From the NCBI RefSeq assembly GCF_000143415.4, contig NW_003314324.1:763767-827766 (forward strand): 64,000 nt of DNA, read 5' to 3'. Both the position numbers and the translations under genes were made by a program. A model generated the notes under the pieces. The model was not told the origin of the DNA and did no database searches. It was given only the letters and a program-made list of their open reading frames with translations. Within the stretch, counting starts at the first letter, position 1, and the number at the start of each line of letters is the position of its first letter. This DNA is from Selaginella moellendorffii. Its lineage: Eukaryota > Streptophyta > Lycopodiopsida > Selaginellales > Selaginellaceae. Shown here piece by piece: positions 22,270 through 33,519 of this stretch.

Positions 22270-25200
22270 ATTTGGTATCGGAGCTGTTCCTTAGTCCGAC
22301 TTTTATTGGTGCTCAAGTATATCACCACTAGTGTTGGCATCGGAAGGTCCGAGGAGTGGGCCTATCCTTGAGGAGTAGCAAGTCTGGAAGACATGGCTCT
22401 CCATTACAGTTCATGTGTGAACTTGTAGACGAGGTGGTGGATAGAAAAGGGCCAATAATGGAACGACTTTGGGATCTTGGGAACAGTGCAAGGTTTTCCT
22501 CATTGAGTTGAGGATGTGATCCGGATGAGCATTTGTCTCAGCAAATTGACTTAGGTTGTTGTGGTAAACAACTAAAGTTGGGATCACGGGAAAGATAGAG
22601 ACTCCAAAATAATAAAGGAGTCACAAGATTATCCTCATATAGTTGAGGTTGGTGCTCATAAATGTGAGACCAAAGGTAATGACCGTGGAAGGTCAAATAC
22701 GGAAGAGGACTCAAGTCCTTGAAATGGTGGCCGGGGCTACCTCTAATAAATGCTGGAACAACCCAAGGAGTTGGGGGTGTATTAAGTGGATGAGTTGGTA
22801 TTCTCATCACATGGACAAGTAGTCCTAAGGGGCAAAGGTTGCCCCCAGAGAACAAAATCAAGTGTCGGAGTAACACTTGTGAAAATAGTCCTTTTGAGTA
22901 GGACCGGAATGCAAGATGTGTATTCCAGTGAGCTAGTGCCTCACAAGTAGGACCTTACGGGTCGGTGGATTAACCAAGTCCAAAACTGCTAGACGACTCA
23001 AGTAGAGTCCTAAAAAGGACTGAATGAAGCATTTGGACTGAGGTGCGTTGTACCCCACAAAGGATGGGGGGGGATCATAGGATCCAAGGATGAGAACAGA
23101 GAGTATCTCATCGATGGCAAAATGTGCCATGCTAAAGTTATGGGAAAGGTGTTCCCAGAAGAAAACAACTTTGACATAAAGTTGTGTGTGACCTCTATGG
23201 GGCAGTGCTAATAGATGGTTGGCATGAGAAAGAGCGGTGTTGGTCTTGGCAAAGACTTAGACACGAAGGGAAATGTCATAGAGGTAGGCTCGTGGAGCCG
23301 ATGGTGTGGAGACACCAAATGTGCCAAGGTGTGATACCTTGAGGCTATGTTGGTGGGTTCATGAGAACCCCTTGCCAAAGGAATCCCAATGGAAATGGGA
23401 ATGGCATAGCTTAAGCTGCAGAGCATGCAGTTGGAGTGTGGTGACCCAGATAGTGATGGAGGTGTGAAAGCACCAAGCAATGAGTTGTAGGACTTGACAA
23501 CTATGAGGCAACTAAGCAAGAGGTGCAAAATAACTGATTAAACGAGTAGAAGGTAGCTACCCAAGACTTCTAGTATAGGGAAGTCGAATATACCCTTACG
23601 GGGGATAAGTTTCTTATGTTGCGATATAGTAAGTCAATGTCATAAAAGGAAATACTCATTGTCAAGAAAGCCATCATTGGGACACCCGAACACTCTAGAA
23701 CACCAGAAGGTGGTGTTTGATATCGCGAGGGCAATGGATAAAGCCCAAGGGACTAAGTCCCTAGCGAATGATGGATAGAAGGTGCTATCCAAATGTCCAA
23801 GGTTGCGAAGACAGGAGAGGACTGTCTACCCAAGTTGGACAAAGCCAAAAATGGAATTTTGGCAAGGCTAGTGATGGGCATGTAAAGGCCCATAAGCAAC
23901 AATGTAACCCCAGTGTGTGGGATTATAAGCTGAGCATACCCGGATTGAGGAACCACTCCCTGGGCTATTGGGTAGGTTCATCCCTAAGAATACTTGCTAA
24001 GGCATGATAGAAAGTGCAAAGCTATCCTCTTGGTCTGGAGGAGAATGACCGAAGGAAAGGTGTGAAGCCAAAGGCAAGTAGTGTTGGGATGGAACTGAAC
24101 CATAGAAATCAAAGGGCATATCCAACAGTGGTTATGAAAGTTGGGAGTGGAGAATCAAGAGGGTGCTCGAGGATGTTGTTGCTAGCAACCGTGATGCCAT
24201 GGAGAGTCTAAAATATGGAATTGTCCATGTTAGACTATATGGCAACTATAAAGCTTGCGAAAGGGGAGGCCTTAGCAAGCTGAGGGACAGAGTTCCTTCA
24301 AAGTTCCCAAAGACGATTCTAGGTAGCGTAGTACCTAGAAAGGCCAAGTGTAAATGGTTCATGGAACGCGCGAAATTAGAGTGGCGCAGCAGAAGCGTGG
24401 TCTTGAAGCTTGCCATGAGGCAAGGTTATCAAGGTTAGGGAAGTAGTTCCCGAGTGTTCAAAGAGAGGGCTTTGAACGAAAGTCGATGGTCAAGGACTTT
24501 CACGCTTACGCAGGAACCATGTTACAATGGTCGGAGGACTTGCCAAGTGAGATTGGCACGTCGGGGGAACAAAGACCCTAGTTGAAGGTGATATCTTCAA
24601 AAAAGGGTGGGCCAGGGGGCCGAGCATGGAGGAGTCCATGCATGATCATAGACAAGTCAAGTGAGAGGACTTGGCAGTGTGGAGGAACTAGGTTCCTAAG
24701 CTGTGATCTGTAGCGCGCTTTAAAAATAGGTTGGTGCACCGGCGTGGGGAGCCACGCCAGGCATCTAGTGTGATGCCGTCCGTAGATGCATATACGGAGG
24801 TTGGGTTCGAGTCCCGACCCTCTAGTGCTTGGGTTCGAGTCCCAAATCACTAAGGCGTGGTGATGGTTTGGAATATGAGGACACTCATATTTCGGTGGTC
24901 ATGGACTCTCAGTGGGGAGACTGGTTTGGGCACACCGCCAAGCGAGGGATGCCTCGGAGTCGTGATGCACGGTTAGATTGCTTAGTGTGAAAGCTCAGCA
25001 TATCTAACTTGAACACTTTGGTGCAAGTGGCACCAAGGTCGTGGTGAGTGAGATGGGGACACCTAATCTCAGTTGCTATGAACCCTTGGCCGTAAGGGCT
25101 AGCTTGGGTGCACTGCCAAGTGTGGGGGATGCCCCCGGGGTTATAGTCAACAACTTGGAGGTCTAGAAAACCAAGTACCTCTTGGCAACTCTGTTAAGGT

Positions 25201-26322
25201 GCCAAGGTGAGATCACTAGGTGATCTTATGGCCAGATAAGGACAAGGTCCTTGGTTGGCTAAGGAATGAAGTTCCTGGTTCAAAATGTTGAAATTGAACT
25301 GTTTAAGGTGGTGTGGCTTGGTCGTGATAACCAAGTGGGAAGAGCACCTAAGGGAAATAAACTATGTCCGTGCGATGGCATAATGAGTTCGAGGAAAGTA
25401 GTCTCTATAAAAGACCCATGGGAGGGTCACGAAGTTGGGCCGTGGATAGAGCCCATAGCAGAAGATGCTAAAGAGACGTACTAGGGGTGAACGTCCTCCG
25501 GACTTGGCAAAGAAGAGTCTTTGCTATGGAACCAAAACAATACCTCAAGGAGGGAGGTAGAGATTCGATGTTGCTTGGTGCAACAATCAACGGATAGGAG
25601 CAAAGGACTAGTGGCCAAAGTTTGGGCCATGGAATTTAATGGAAGGGATCCAAATGGCAAAGTTAGCCAAGGAACACTAATGTGTTCGATGCTAACAGCT
25701 TGTGGGAAAGGAAGCGGACTTTCAAGGACGGATTCCTAAGTGCTCCAATTTGGCGAAGTAAAGGCTCCAAGTGAGGGAGCGGTAAGGTAGCCAAATGATA
25801 GGGCCATGGACAGCCCTAGCACAAAGTATGATAAATGGAACTTAGTGCCCAAGGTGGCACGAAATAGAAAAGAGGATGATGGTGCCCTCAAGTAATGAAC
25901 TTCCTAGGATAGGGAAGTGGAGTTGCACAATCTGTGCAATGCAGGGTGTTGGAGACACCTAGGAAATTGACTCCCAAAAAGTCAAAAGAGTAAAAGTTCC
26001 AAGGTGCAAACATTCAATAGATGGAAATTGAGACTACTCGAGAAGGAGTAATGGGATTGACTTAGAGAAGGGTCTCTAAGAGGTTTAGCAAGAACTAAAC
26101 CAATAAAAGGGGAGAACCATTACATGTGGTCCAATCAGTCTCTAAGTTGGAGAGACTACGCTCCTTAAAGGATGGACAAGGCATGGTGAGCCTTTGATAT
26201 CAAACCATAGACAAAGATTGGCTAGGTGCCAAGGATGGAAATGGTAACACGTGTGGGTGTTACTTTATGAAAGGGTTTACCGTTCGATGAGGACATCGAA
26301 CTTCGTCTATGGGTGGTGGAGT
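22270..26322 (+). other. Noncoding interior of element F
   Basis: The interior starts with the primer-binding site and ends at the purine-rich tract. No long frame exists on either strand. Near 24780-24850 two copies of a GGGTTCGAGTCCC motif occur 37 bp apart (TTGGGTTCGAGTCCC twice), resembling pol III B boxes. It may carry only packaging and priming signals. Confidence 0.7.
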
Positions 26323-26554
26323 TGTGAGACACAAAATCCCTAGGCCCCAAAGTGGAGCCGGAAGGGCACCACATGGTAGTGGCCGAAGCGAGAGCCAAAC
26401 GAGCGTAACACGTTTGGACCAAAAGCTCCGACTTGAAAAGTCAAGAGCGGGAGTGGAACTCCCAACGAAGTGCTCGAGGAACGAGCACGAAGCGAGCAAG
26501 AGGCGAGGCTCCAAAAAGGGACCCAAAAGGACCAACACATGACACGTGGGAGTG

Positions 26555-26835
26555 TCCGAGATGGAGTCCGAGATGGACCCGAGATGGAGTCCGAGATGGA
26601 TTCCGAGATGGAGTCCGAGATGGACCCGAGATAGACCCGAAATGGAGTCCGAGATGGAGTCCGAGATGGACCCGAAATGGAGTCCGAGATGGAGTCCGAG
26701 ATGGACCCGAGATGGAGTCCGAGATGGAGTCCGAGATGGAGTCCGAGATGGAGTCCGAGATGGACCCGAGATGGAGTCCGAGATGGAGTCCGAGATGGAG
26801 TCCGAGATGGAGTCCGAAGTCGAGACCGAGACCGG

Positions 26836-26873
<38 letters not shown>

Positions 26874-26997
26874 TCGGGACCGAGACCGAGACCGAGGCCG
26901 AGGCCGAGACCGAGCCCGAGCCCGAGTCCGAGTCCGAATCCGAATCCGAGTCCGAGTCCGAGTCCGAGTCCGAGTCCGAGTCCGAGTCCGGAGCCTG
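26555..26997. repeat. 12-bp/6-bp tandem array in the right LTR of element F
   Basis: This has the same unit types and order as the array at 20745-21272 but is about 85 bp shorter, in the dodecamer part. The pair shows copy-number change between two LTRs that were identical at insertion. Confidence 0.88.
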
Positions 26998-28049
26998 AGA
27001 GGGTGAAAGCCCAAAGCGTTCGTCTCCCAGACCCTGGGGGGTTTGGTGAGCTCCAAAAGTATAGTAGGGGGAGGACTGCAGTGGAGCCAGTTTGGCCAGG
27101 AAAGGCCAGTTTGGCCCAGGAAGGCCAGACCCAGTGTTGGGTGATGAACTGACCACTGGGAAGTCCAAGACTAGAGTGAATACGGACCGACAAGCGGGGT
27201 AGCTTGGTGAAGTGTTCAAGAGCCGGCTCTAGTTCCCCCGGGAGATCGACTGGCCGATGCTCCCAGTCCAAGTGTGGGTGGCACTACCTACTTGGATACC
27301 AGGCGTGGCTCAACGGAACCTCGCTCTAAGCCCATGGCTAGAGCACCTAAAGGCGATAGGTGGGGAGAGTACCCAGGTGGCTCGCGTAAGGCCACGGTGT
27401 TCCGAAATGTCGTCCCAAAGGCCCAGACTGTGGAAAGGAAGAGGAGCAGTCCTCTGGGGTAGTGACCAAGGACACAGTCGTGTGGTGAGGAAGTCCCAGA
27501 GGACCGTGGGGCTTAGTGGTCGGGCCTGTGGGCCTCAATCCAGTGGCAGTGTTGGCAAACACGGCCAGGGGCAGAAAGGGACTTGGTAGGAACTGACAAA
27601 GGGACTTTGGGGAAGGCAATTCCCCAGGTCTGTGGGCATCCTAAGGATGCTAAGGAGTGGATCTAGGATGACCACTCGTGGACACATGGCCCAGTCTTGG
27701 AGAGACGAGGTGGTGATGCAAGTGGTGTTGAACCACTAGTGCAGCAAAGGTGAATGGGCATGGCCTTAGCGTAACGGGCCGAGATGTCAGTGGTACCTTT
27801 GGGTGTCGGTCTCAGGACCGGACACGTGGAGCACTTGGACCAGGTGCAAGTGTTGAGTGGCATGGATGCCATTCTTGGGGCTAGCAAGTCCCAAGTCCTG
27901 AATTGGACTAATGGAGGTTGTGAATGAGACTCCTCCAAGTGGTCGGAGGTGTGGTTAAGTGACTAAAGTAGAATGGAAAAATTAGTCGCTTACAGATACT
28001 AGTAAGTGCAAGCCAATGACTCAAGTTTCTCAAACCAGGCCGAGTATGC

Positions 28050-28265
28050 TCAGCAAGAAACACATAGGGTTCCTACCTTATGTTTATCCAATCTAAGTGC
28101 ATGGTCATTGCCCAGTTTCTCAACTAATTCAAGTGGGAACTGATAATGGGTCCAGCAATACCGACTTCCTGCCGTCGTGGCAGTAAAGAAAGAATATTCA
28201 AAAGGACTGATTGACAGGTAACTTTCGATACCTGAAGTCACATTCGCGACAGTTATATTGTTCAA
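28050..28265 (-). pseudogene. Possible exon of an unidentified gene next to element F
   Basis: A minus-strand open stretch has ordinary protein composition (SPFEYSFFTATTAGSRYCWT, QFPLELVEKLGNDHALRLDK) and ends at a GT donor-like AAG|GTAGG. On the other side of element F, 20405-20512 is also open on the minus strand (NPRDIEIGPSTSLDDS). Removing the element places the two pieces about 100 bp apart, so F may have inserted in an intron or exon. No family is recognised. Confidence 0.28.
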
Positions 28266-28269
28266 AGTA

Positions 28270-29620
28270 TTTTATAGCAAAATATCTCATATTATTCTGT
28301 TTTTTTTTTGAATAAAGTTCTTTATAGTATAAAGTCCCTTATTATCTAAGCCTTTGTCACATTTTCTTCTTTAAATTTTTTTATTTCTAAATTGATAATT
28401 GCTAAAAGTTCTTCTTTCTATATTTATTTATTTATTTATAATTTTATTTTATTCTTTTATCAATACTTTTATTTTGCCTCAAAATTTTAATTTTTTTTTC
28501 TAACATGAGGGGGTAGAGAGGATAGATAAAAGTTTCGCCCTAATGATAAAATATATATGATTAATAAATAGTAATGAAGTGAGGTTGAATAACATAGATT
28601 ATAAAGTAATGATAAATGTGGTGAGTCCAAACAAACAAATTCAAATGGAGTTTAAATTTTTTCTCCTTTTGAGAATAGAGATATAGAAAAAGAATGAAGC
28701 AAATTTAATTTTTAATCTATAATACTAGACAACGATGATAGTTGTTAATCTAAGTTAATATAAAACTCGGAAGGTGACTTATAGTAAGATATAAAGATAA
28801 ATTGTGTAGTATATGTGATCATAAAAGAGAGAGATAGAATGTATTATATGTGGTATTAAAAAAATGTCATGAGTTCAATTCTCATTGATTAATAGTTATT
28901 TCAAATATTTTTCTATTTCATGAGATATGGTGCACTACAGGTTCAAATAATAGTTATAAATGTGAGACCATCTTACAGGTTCAAATAATAATTATAAATT
29001 TGAGTTCACAATGGTCTCAAAAGTAAGTTGAAGTGATAATTATAAATTAGTTGAATGGCAATATAAGTTCAAATGATAGGTATAAGTTTAAATGATGGTT
29101 ATAAATGTTAATTCACGATAGTCTCAGAAGTAAGTTGAAATGATGGTTATAAGTTAATTGAATGGTAATGTAAAGATTAAATTTATCATTTATTACAAAG
29201 GTGTAATGAATTGCAATTACTCTCAAAATCTCTTTTTATTATTCAAAATTTTAAATTTTAAATTAATTTGAGGATTTTGCAGTTTTTCATTGAGTTATAG
29301 TTTATTCCTTAGGATTTTGTAATTAACTAATATTTTTGCCATAGTTTTAGGTTTTTATTTTTACTATAGTTATTAGCAATTATATTAATTGGTATTCCAT
29401 CAATTTTAACTTCCTCAAAATTTCTTATTTTCTAAAGAGACTTTTTCATTTTCTAAAAATGTTTTAGAGGGGAGGATGGTAAATTTTATAAATATATATA
29501 TTACCTTACCTAATTAATACAATCTTTTTCATTTTCTAGAGGGGAGGATAGTAAATATATATATATTACCTTATCTATTTAACACACTAATTATAGTAGT
29601 ATAACATATAAACTGGGATT
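28270..29620 (+). repeat. Decayed relative of element E
   Basis: AT-rich sequence shares ATGAGGGGGTAGAGAGGATAGA with GGAGGGGGTAGAGGGGATAGA of element E (about 11450), then the order of GTGAGTCCAA and related words. Two polypurine tracts of the E type (AGAGGGGAGGATGG and AGAGGGGAGGATAG) occur at about 29465 and 29538, each followed by LTR-like TATATATATTACCTTA; the second is followed by ACACACTAATTATAGTAGTA as in the E LTR. It is a truncated copy or copies, with no gene inside. Confidence 0.6.
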
Positions 29621-29909
29621 GAAATGTAGCTATTCTGGAATGTAGACATTTAAACCTTTAATTCACTTAATTTGACCATGCTTTTTACAAAAAAAAAATT
29701 ATGAAAATAATGTCAGCTTCTACACCATTGTTCTGGAGCTACCTGTTTGTTTGCAAAAGTCACCAAGGATTCACACTGCGGCTTCTCGAGATTGATTGAT
29801 GCTCAAAGATTTCCATGAACACGAGAGCAAGGATTTTCCACGATAAAAAAGTAAGTTGCTCATAGGTAATCGAGCTAAGGAGCAGATGTGTTAACAAACT
29901 GTGTGGGAG

Positions 29910-31280
29910 TGTCATCACATTTTTAGGGTTCTTCACTCTCTCTCTCTCTCTGCGGCGCGCGTCTTCTCCAGGCTCCTCGCCCAGAATGCCCCAGCAGCTG
30001 AATCCAGGGGGGCGCCATGCCGGGTGCTCACCGATCGCGGGCCGTTTGCCTCGCGTCTCAAGAGCCGCGCCGTGCCGACACGTTCAACTGTGGGATTCTC
30101 TGCCTGGGTGCGACTTTGCACGATTTTATGCTAGTTTTTCCTTGTTCAACGGTATGTCACGCTCGAATGGTTTTCAGTTGCTTGCGTTCCATCAGGTTCC
30201 TTGTTTGTTTTTCCAAATGCATCTCTCTTAAGTTTGTCCAGCATACTTAAAACTTTCTCGGATTTTAATCTTTCTTCAGGCGCTCCAAAGCCAACATTGA
30301 AGACCTTTCGAAGGATCTCAACGGGATCTCAACGCTTTGCGGTGCTCTGGCAGATCCTTTCACTTCTGAGACTGGCGCTGGCAACATCGGCTGGGCTGGA
30401 GGCCGGGACTTGAGTGGGACAACCGCTGCGGAAGGAAGTGGAAAAGGCTGGCGATGGTTTAAAGATCTCTGGCTCGTCGCGCTTGGATTCCGTTCTGGCA
30501 TAACATGTAAGAATCTGTCCAAGGTTTGTCAGTCACGAGAAGAGACTTACCAAGAAGAAATTGTTGATGGACTCTTGTTTTGGAACAGCGCCTTTGATCG
30601 AAGCTGGTCAAGAAGTTGACAAGGAGTATTACCTTCTCTGGCGACTGAGGTGAGTTAAACACTTTTCCTGTTAGGGTTTCGTAACTTAGAAGTTGTAAAC
30701 TAGGAGAAGCCATTCCACTCGAGTACAACATGGCCGCTCTCAACCCCATCAGCTTTGAGAAAGGCTGCAACGTCGGACAGGAACTAATACCAGGGACGCA
30801 TTTCCGCGCATGCCTGTAAGTCTCGTTCTGGAAAACGCGGAAGGTACTTTTCCTTGCTCTCCACTCTTTTTTATTCTCTTTAGGATCTCGTACTCACGTG
30901 AGCGTGCTTCCTTCCACTCGCATCACAACTCTCCAAACACGGCACTTTAGAAAACTCTCTTCTTTAGAGTCTCCAGCTAGTCGTGAGCTTTCATCCTCGA
31001 TAGCAACTCACGAAACTTCGAAGGTCTCTCATGGTTTGCTTGTTTAATCGCAGAAATGCGCGAGGGAGTGGCTCGTGGCACAGAGATTGTGGATGGAGAA
31101 ACCGGGAAGAAAGTGGGGTCAGTGATCACAGCTCTTGGCTCGCGAGGATTGGCGATGGTGAGACTGGAGGCGGCAGCTAAAGACAGACTGAAGCTCCAGA
31201 GCGTGGACGGTGGCTGCGGCGCTTCCGTGAAGCCCATTCGCCCCAAATGGTGGCCCAGTCAATGGGGCACTGTTGAGTGA
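29910..31280 (+). pseudogene. Broken second copy of IBA57
   Basis: This aligns with 1984-4059 throughout but is damaged. The start codon region is replaced by a CT run. About 570 bp covering the rest of exon 1 and the first part of intron 1 is deleted (junction near 30096, GCCGTG to intron sequence TTCTCTGCCTGGGTGCGAC). Exon 2 lost codons at its 5' end, most of the exon 3 end is missing, the signature KGCYVGQ has become KGCNVGQ, and the residues after GTHF in exon 4 are deleted. Only the last exon (about 31053-31280) is intact, ending with the same [15 protein letters not shown] tail. It cannot encode a full IBA57 protein, though the region may still be transcribed as leader or lncRNA for the channel gene downstream. 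Confidence 0.88.
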
Positions 31281-31541
31281 TCATACGGTCGGGTGACGTG
31301 TCAAATTCCTAGGAATATCCCCATCATTTAGGGTTTATAACATGGAGAGCTTAAATTTGGTTGTGTGGCTCAAGCGCGGCCACTCCAAGTGCCACTGCGC
31401 CCGTGACAGATCAAAGCAGCACGGATCTCCACTGGAACAATCGCTACTTAAGCCGCGGCTAATTCGATCGATCGATCCATATCACGCGAGCGCTCGGGAG
31501 AGAACACTGGATCATCACCACTCACGCGAAGAAAGGAAGCA

Positions 31542-31944
31542 ATGGGGGAGGACGAGGACGTGGAGATGGGGAAGAGGAGCAGCGCCGCGAGCTCCACCGA
31601 TCTGGAGCAGGCAATGCCGGCGACGACGGCAGTGTCCATGGATGTCGGAATATCGGAGAGACCCAAGAACAGCCCGGCCTGGATGGCGGCCATGGGCGCC
31701 GGGCATTTGAATCGGCTGCTCGTGAGCAATCCATCGTCGCCCAAGTCGCGCTTCGCCCCAAAGGATCCCGCGGACCAGAAGCGATCGAGCTTTAACAGCA
31801 GCGCCAGCGGCAGCAAGCCATCGTCTCCAAAGACTCCGAGCTCCACCCAAGACATCCACCGCAAGGACTCCGAAAAGTACGTGCTCTTCCGGACGCGATC
31901 CTCCAAGATCGAGAAGCAGCTGTCACGCCTCCGCGAGGAGGAGA

Positions 31945-31978
<34 letters not shown>

Positions 31979-33410
31979 CCACCACGATCCAGGCGATCAT
32001 CCAGAGCAGCAGCAGCAATCCAGCAAACCGATCCACCACGAAGATCACTCCGCCCAAGTCCCCGCCGGGCGATACTTCGATGCTCTCCAAGGCCCGGAGC
32101 TCGAGCAGCTCAAGGAATCCGAGGAGGCGCTCCTCCCTCTCGACCAGCGATGGCCATTCCTCCTGCGCTTCCCAATCTCATCGTTTGGAGTGGCGCTGGG
32201 GCTTGGCAGCCAATCCATTCTCTGGAAGAACCTCTCCACGGTCCCGGCGATGCGATTCCTCCACGCCCCGGAGATCATCAACACGGTGCTGTGGTTCCTG
32301 GCCGCGATCGCGCTCGCCGGGATCTTCACCACCTATCTCTTCAAGGCGATCTTCTACCTCGAGGCGGTGAGGCGCGAGTACTACCATCCCGTGCGCGCAA
32401 ACTTCTTCTTCGCGCCATGGATCGCCGCGATGTTCTTGGCACTGGGCATCCCTCCATCGGCGGGAGTGACGCTCCATCCCTGGATCTGGTGCTGCCTCAT
32501 GGCGCCAATCCTCGCGCTGGAGCTCAAGATCTACGGGCAGTGGCTCTCGGGCGGCCAGCGCAGGCTGTCCAAGGTCGCGAATCCGTGCACGCACCTGTCC
32601 GTGGTGGGCAATTTCGTGGGCGCGCTGCTGGGAGCGACCGTGGGATGGATCGATGGCGGGATCTTCTTCTGGGCGATCGGGCTCGCGCACTACCTGGTGC
32701 TCTTTGTCACGCTCTACCAGCGATTGCCCACCAACGAGGCGCTGCCCAAGGAGCTCCACCCGGTATTCTTCCTCTTTATCGCCGCGCCCAGCGCTGCCAG
32801 CCTCGCGTGGGAGAAGATCACCGGAGACTTTGGCATTGTCTCTCGGATCGCCTTCTTCATCGCCCTCTTCCTCTTCTCATCACTGGTAAGAACCCTAAAA
32901 TTCGCTGCGTGGTCTCTTTCCAACGGTACTAACGATTTCGATTGGATTGGAATTCTCTCTTTCTTCCAGGTCGTGAGGATCAATTTCTTCCGGGGCTTTC
33001 GATTCTCGCTCGCCTGGTGGGCGTACACGTTTCCCATGACCGCCATCTCCATCGCCAGCATTCACTATTGCCAGGAGGTCTCCACGCCCGTCACGCAAGC
33101 GCTGGCGACGATCCTCTCCTCCGTCTCTAGCGCCACTGTGGCGCTGCTCTTCGTGGCGACGATGTGCCACTGGCTGGTGTGGAAGACCCTCTTCCCCAAT
33201 GATCTCGCCATCGCCATCACCAACCGGAGGAGGAAGAGGAAGAGGCATTCCCATGGCTCCGAGGAGGATTTCTCCACGAGTAGCGGCAACGGCAGCAGCA
33301 AATCCAGGGACGCCACGAGCAGCAGGACGGATTGGAGCTGGGCGATTCTTCCCAGCGTCGAAATGAGCACCTCGTCGTGCTTTGGGACGAAGACGAAGGT
33401 GATCGATTAG
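31542..33410 (+). CDS. SLAC1/SLAH-type slow anion channel
   Basis: Exons 31542-32885 and 32970-33410 encode about 594 aa; the 84-bp intron (GTAAGA..TTCCAG) is in frame and free of stops. Residues 1 to about 190 are a cytosolic, Ser/Pro-rich region with a poly-Gln tract followed by His residues and several RxxS/SP sites. Residues about 205-540 hold some ten hydrophobic helices of the TehA/SLAC fold, including RFPISSFGVALGLGSQ, FFAPWIAAMFLALG and FRFSLAWWAYTFP. The C-tail is basic, then Ser-rich. Known family role: nitrate/chloride efflux across the plasma membrane, controlled by kinase phosphorylation in guard cells of seed plants. Whether this lycophyte-type member answers to OST1-like kinases cannot be seen. 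A relic of its duplicate lies at 4090-4300. Confidence 0.9.
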
Positions 33411-33519
33411 CCCTAAAAGGATATGCTCTTGGTCAATGATTGTTTGACTTTCTTTGACCAAAGTTTTTTGCGATGCTTTCGTCGGAGAAAACGTCGCTAC
33501 TTTGACGATGCCGAAGCAA

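Larger units (their letters stand above)
20513..27994 (+). mobile_element. Element F: complete 7.5-kb non-autonomous LTR retrotransposon (LARD-like)
   Basis: The left LTR is 20513-22269 (1757 bp) and the right LTR 26323-27994 (1672 bp). Both start TGTGAGACACAAAATCCC and end AGTCGCTTACA. The length difference is almost entirely in the repeat array. GATAC at 20508-20512 and 27995-27999 is a perfect 5-bp target-site duplication. TTTGGTATCGGAGC at 22271-22284 is an initiator-Met-type primer-binding site; a G-rich stretch, GGGTGGTGGAG, ends just before the right LTR. The 4.05-kb interior has no frame over about 90 codons and no gag, protease, RT or integrase motif, so it must depend on proteins from elsewhere. 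Apart from the arrays, few differences between the LTRs are visible, suggesting recent insertion. Confidence 0.93.

Noticed and set aside
24780-24850. Two GGTTCGAGTCC motifs as tRNA genes
   Set aside because: No cloverleaf; they lie within the noncoding interior of element F and are short repeats.
26260-27271. 276-319-aa frames resembling SR-type proteins
   Set aside because: Array translation in the right LTR of element F; not a splicing factor.
32150-32932. 260-aa plus-strand frame overlapping the channel gene
   Set aside because: Out-of-frame shadow in GC-rich coding sequence; the SLAC frame has clear family motifs.
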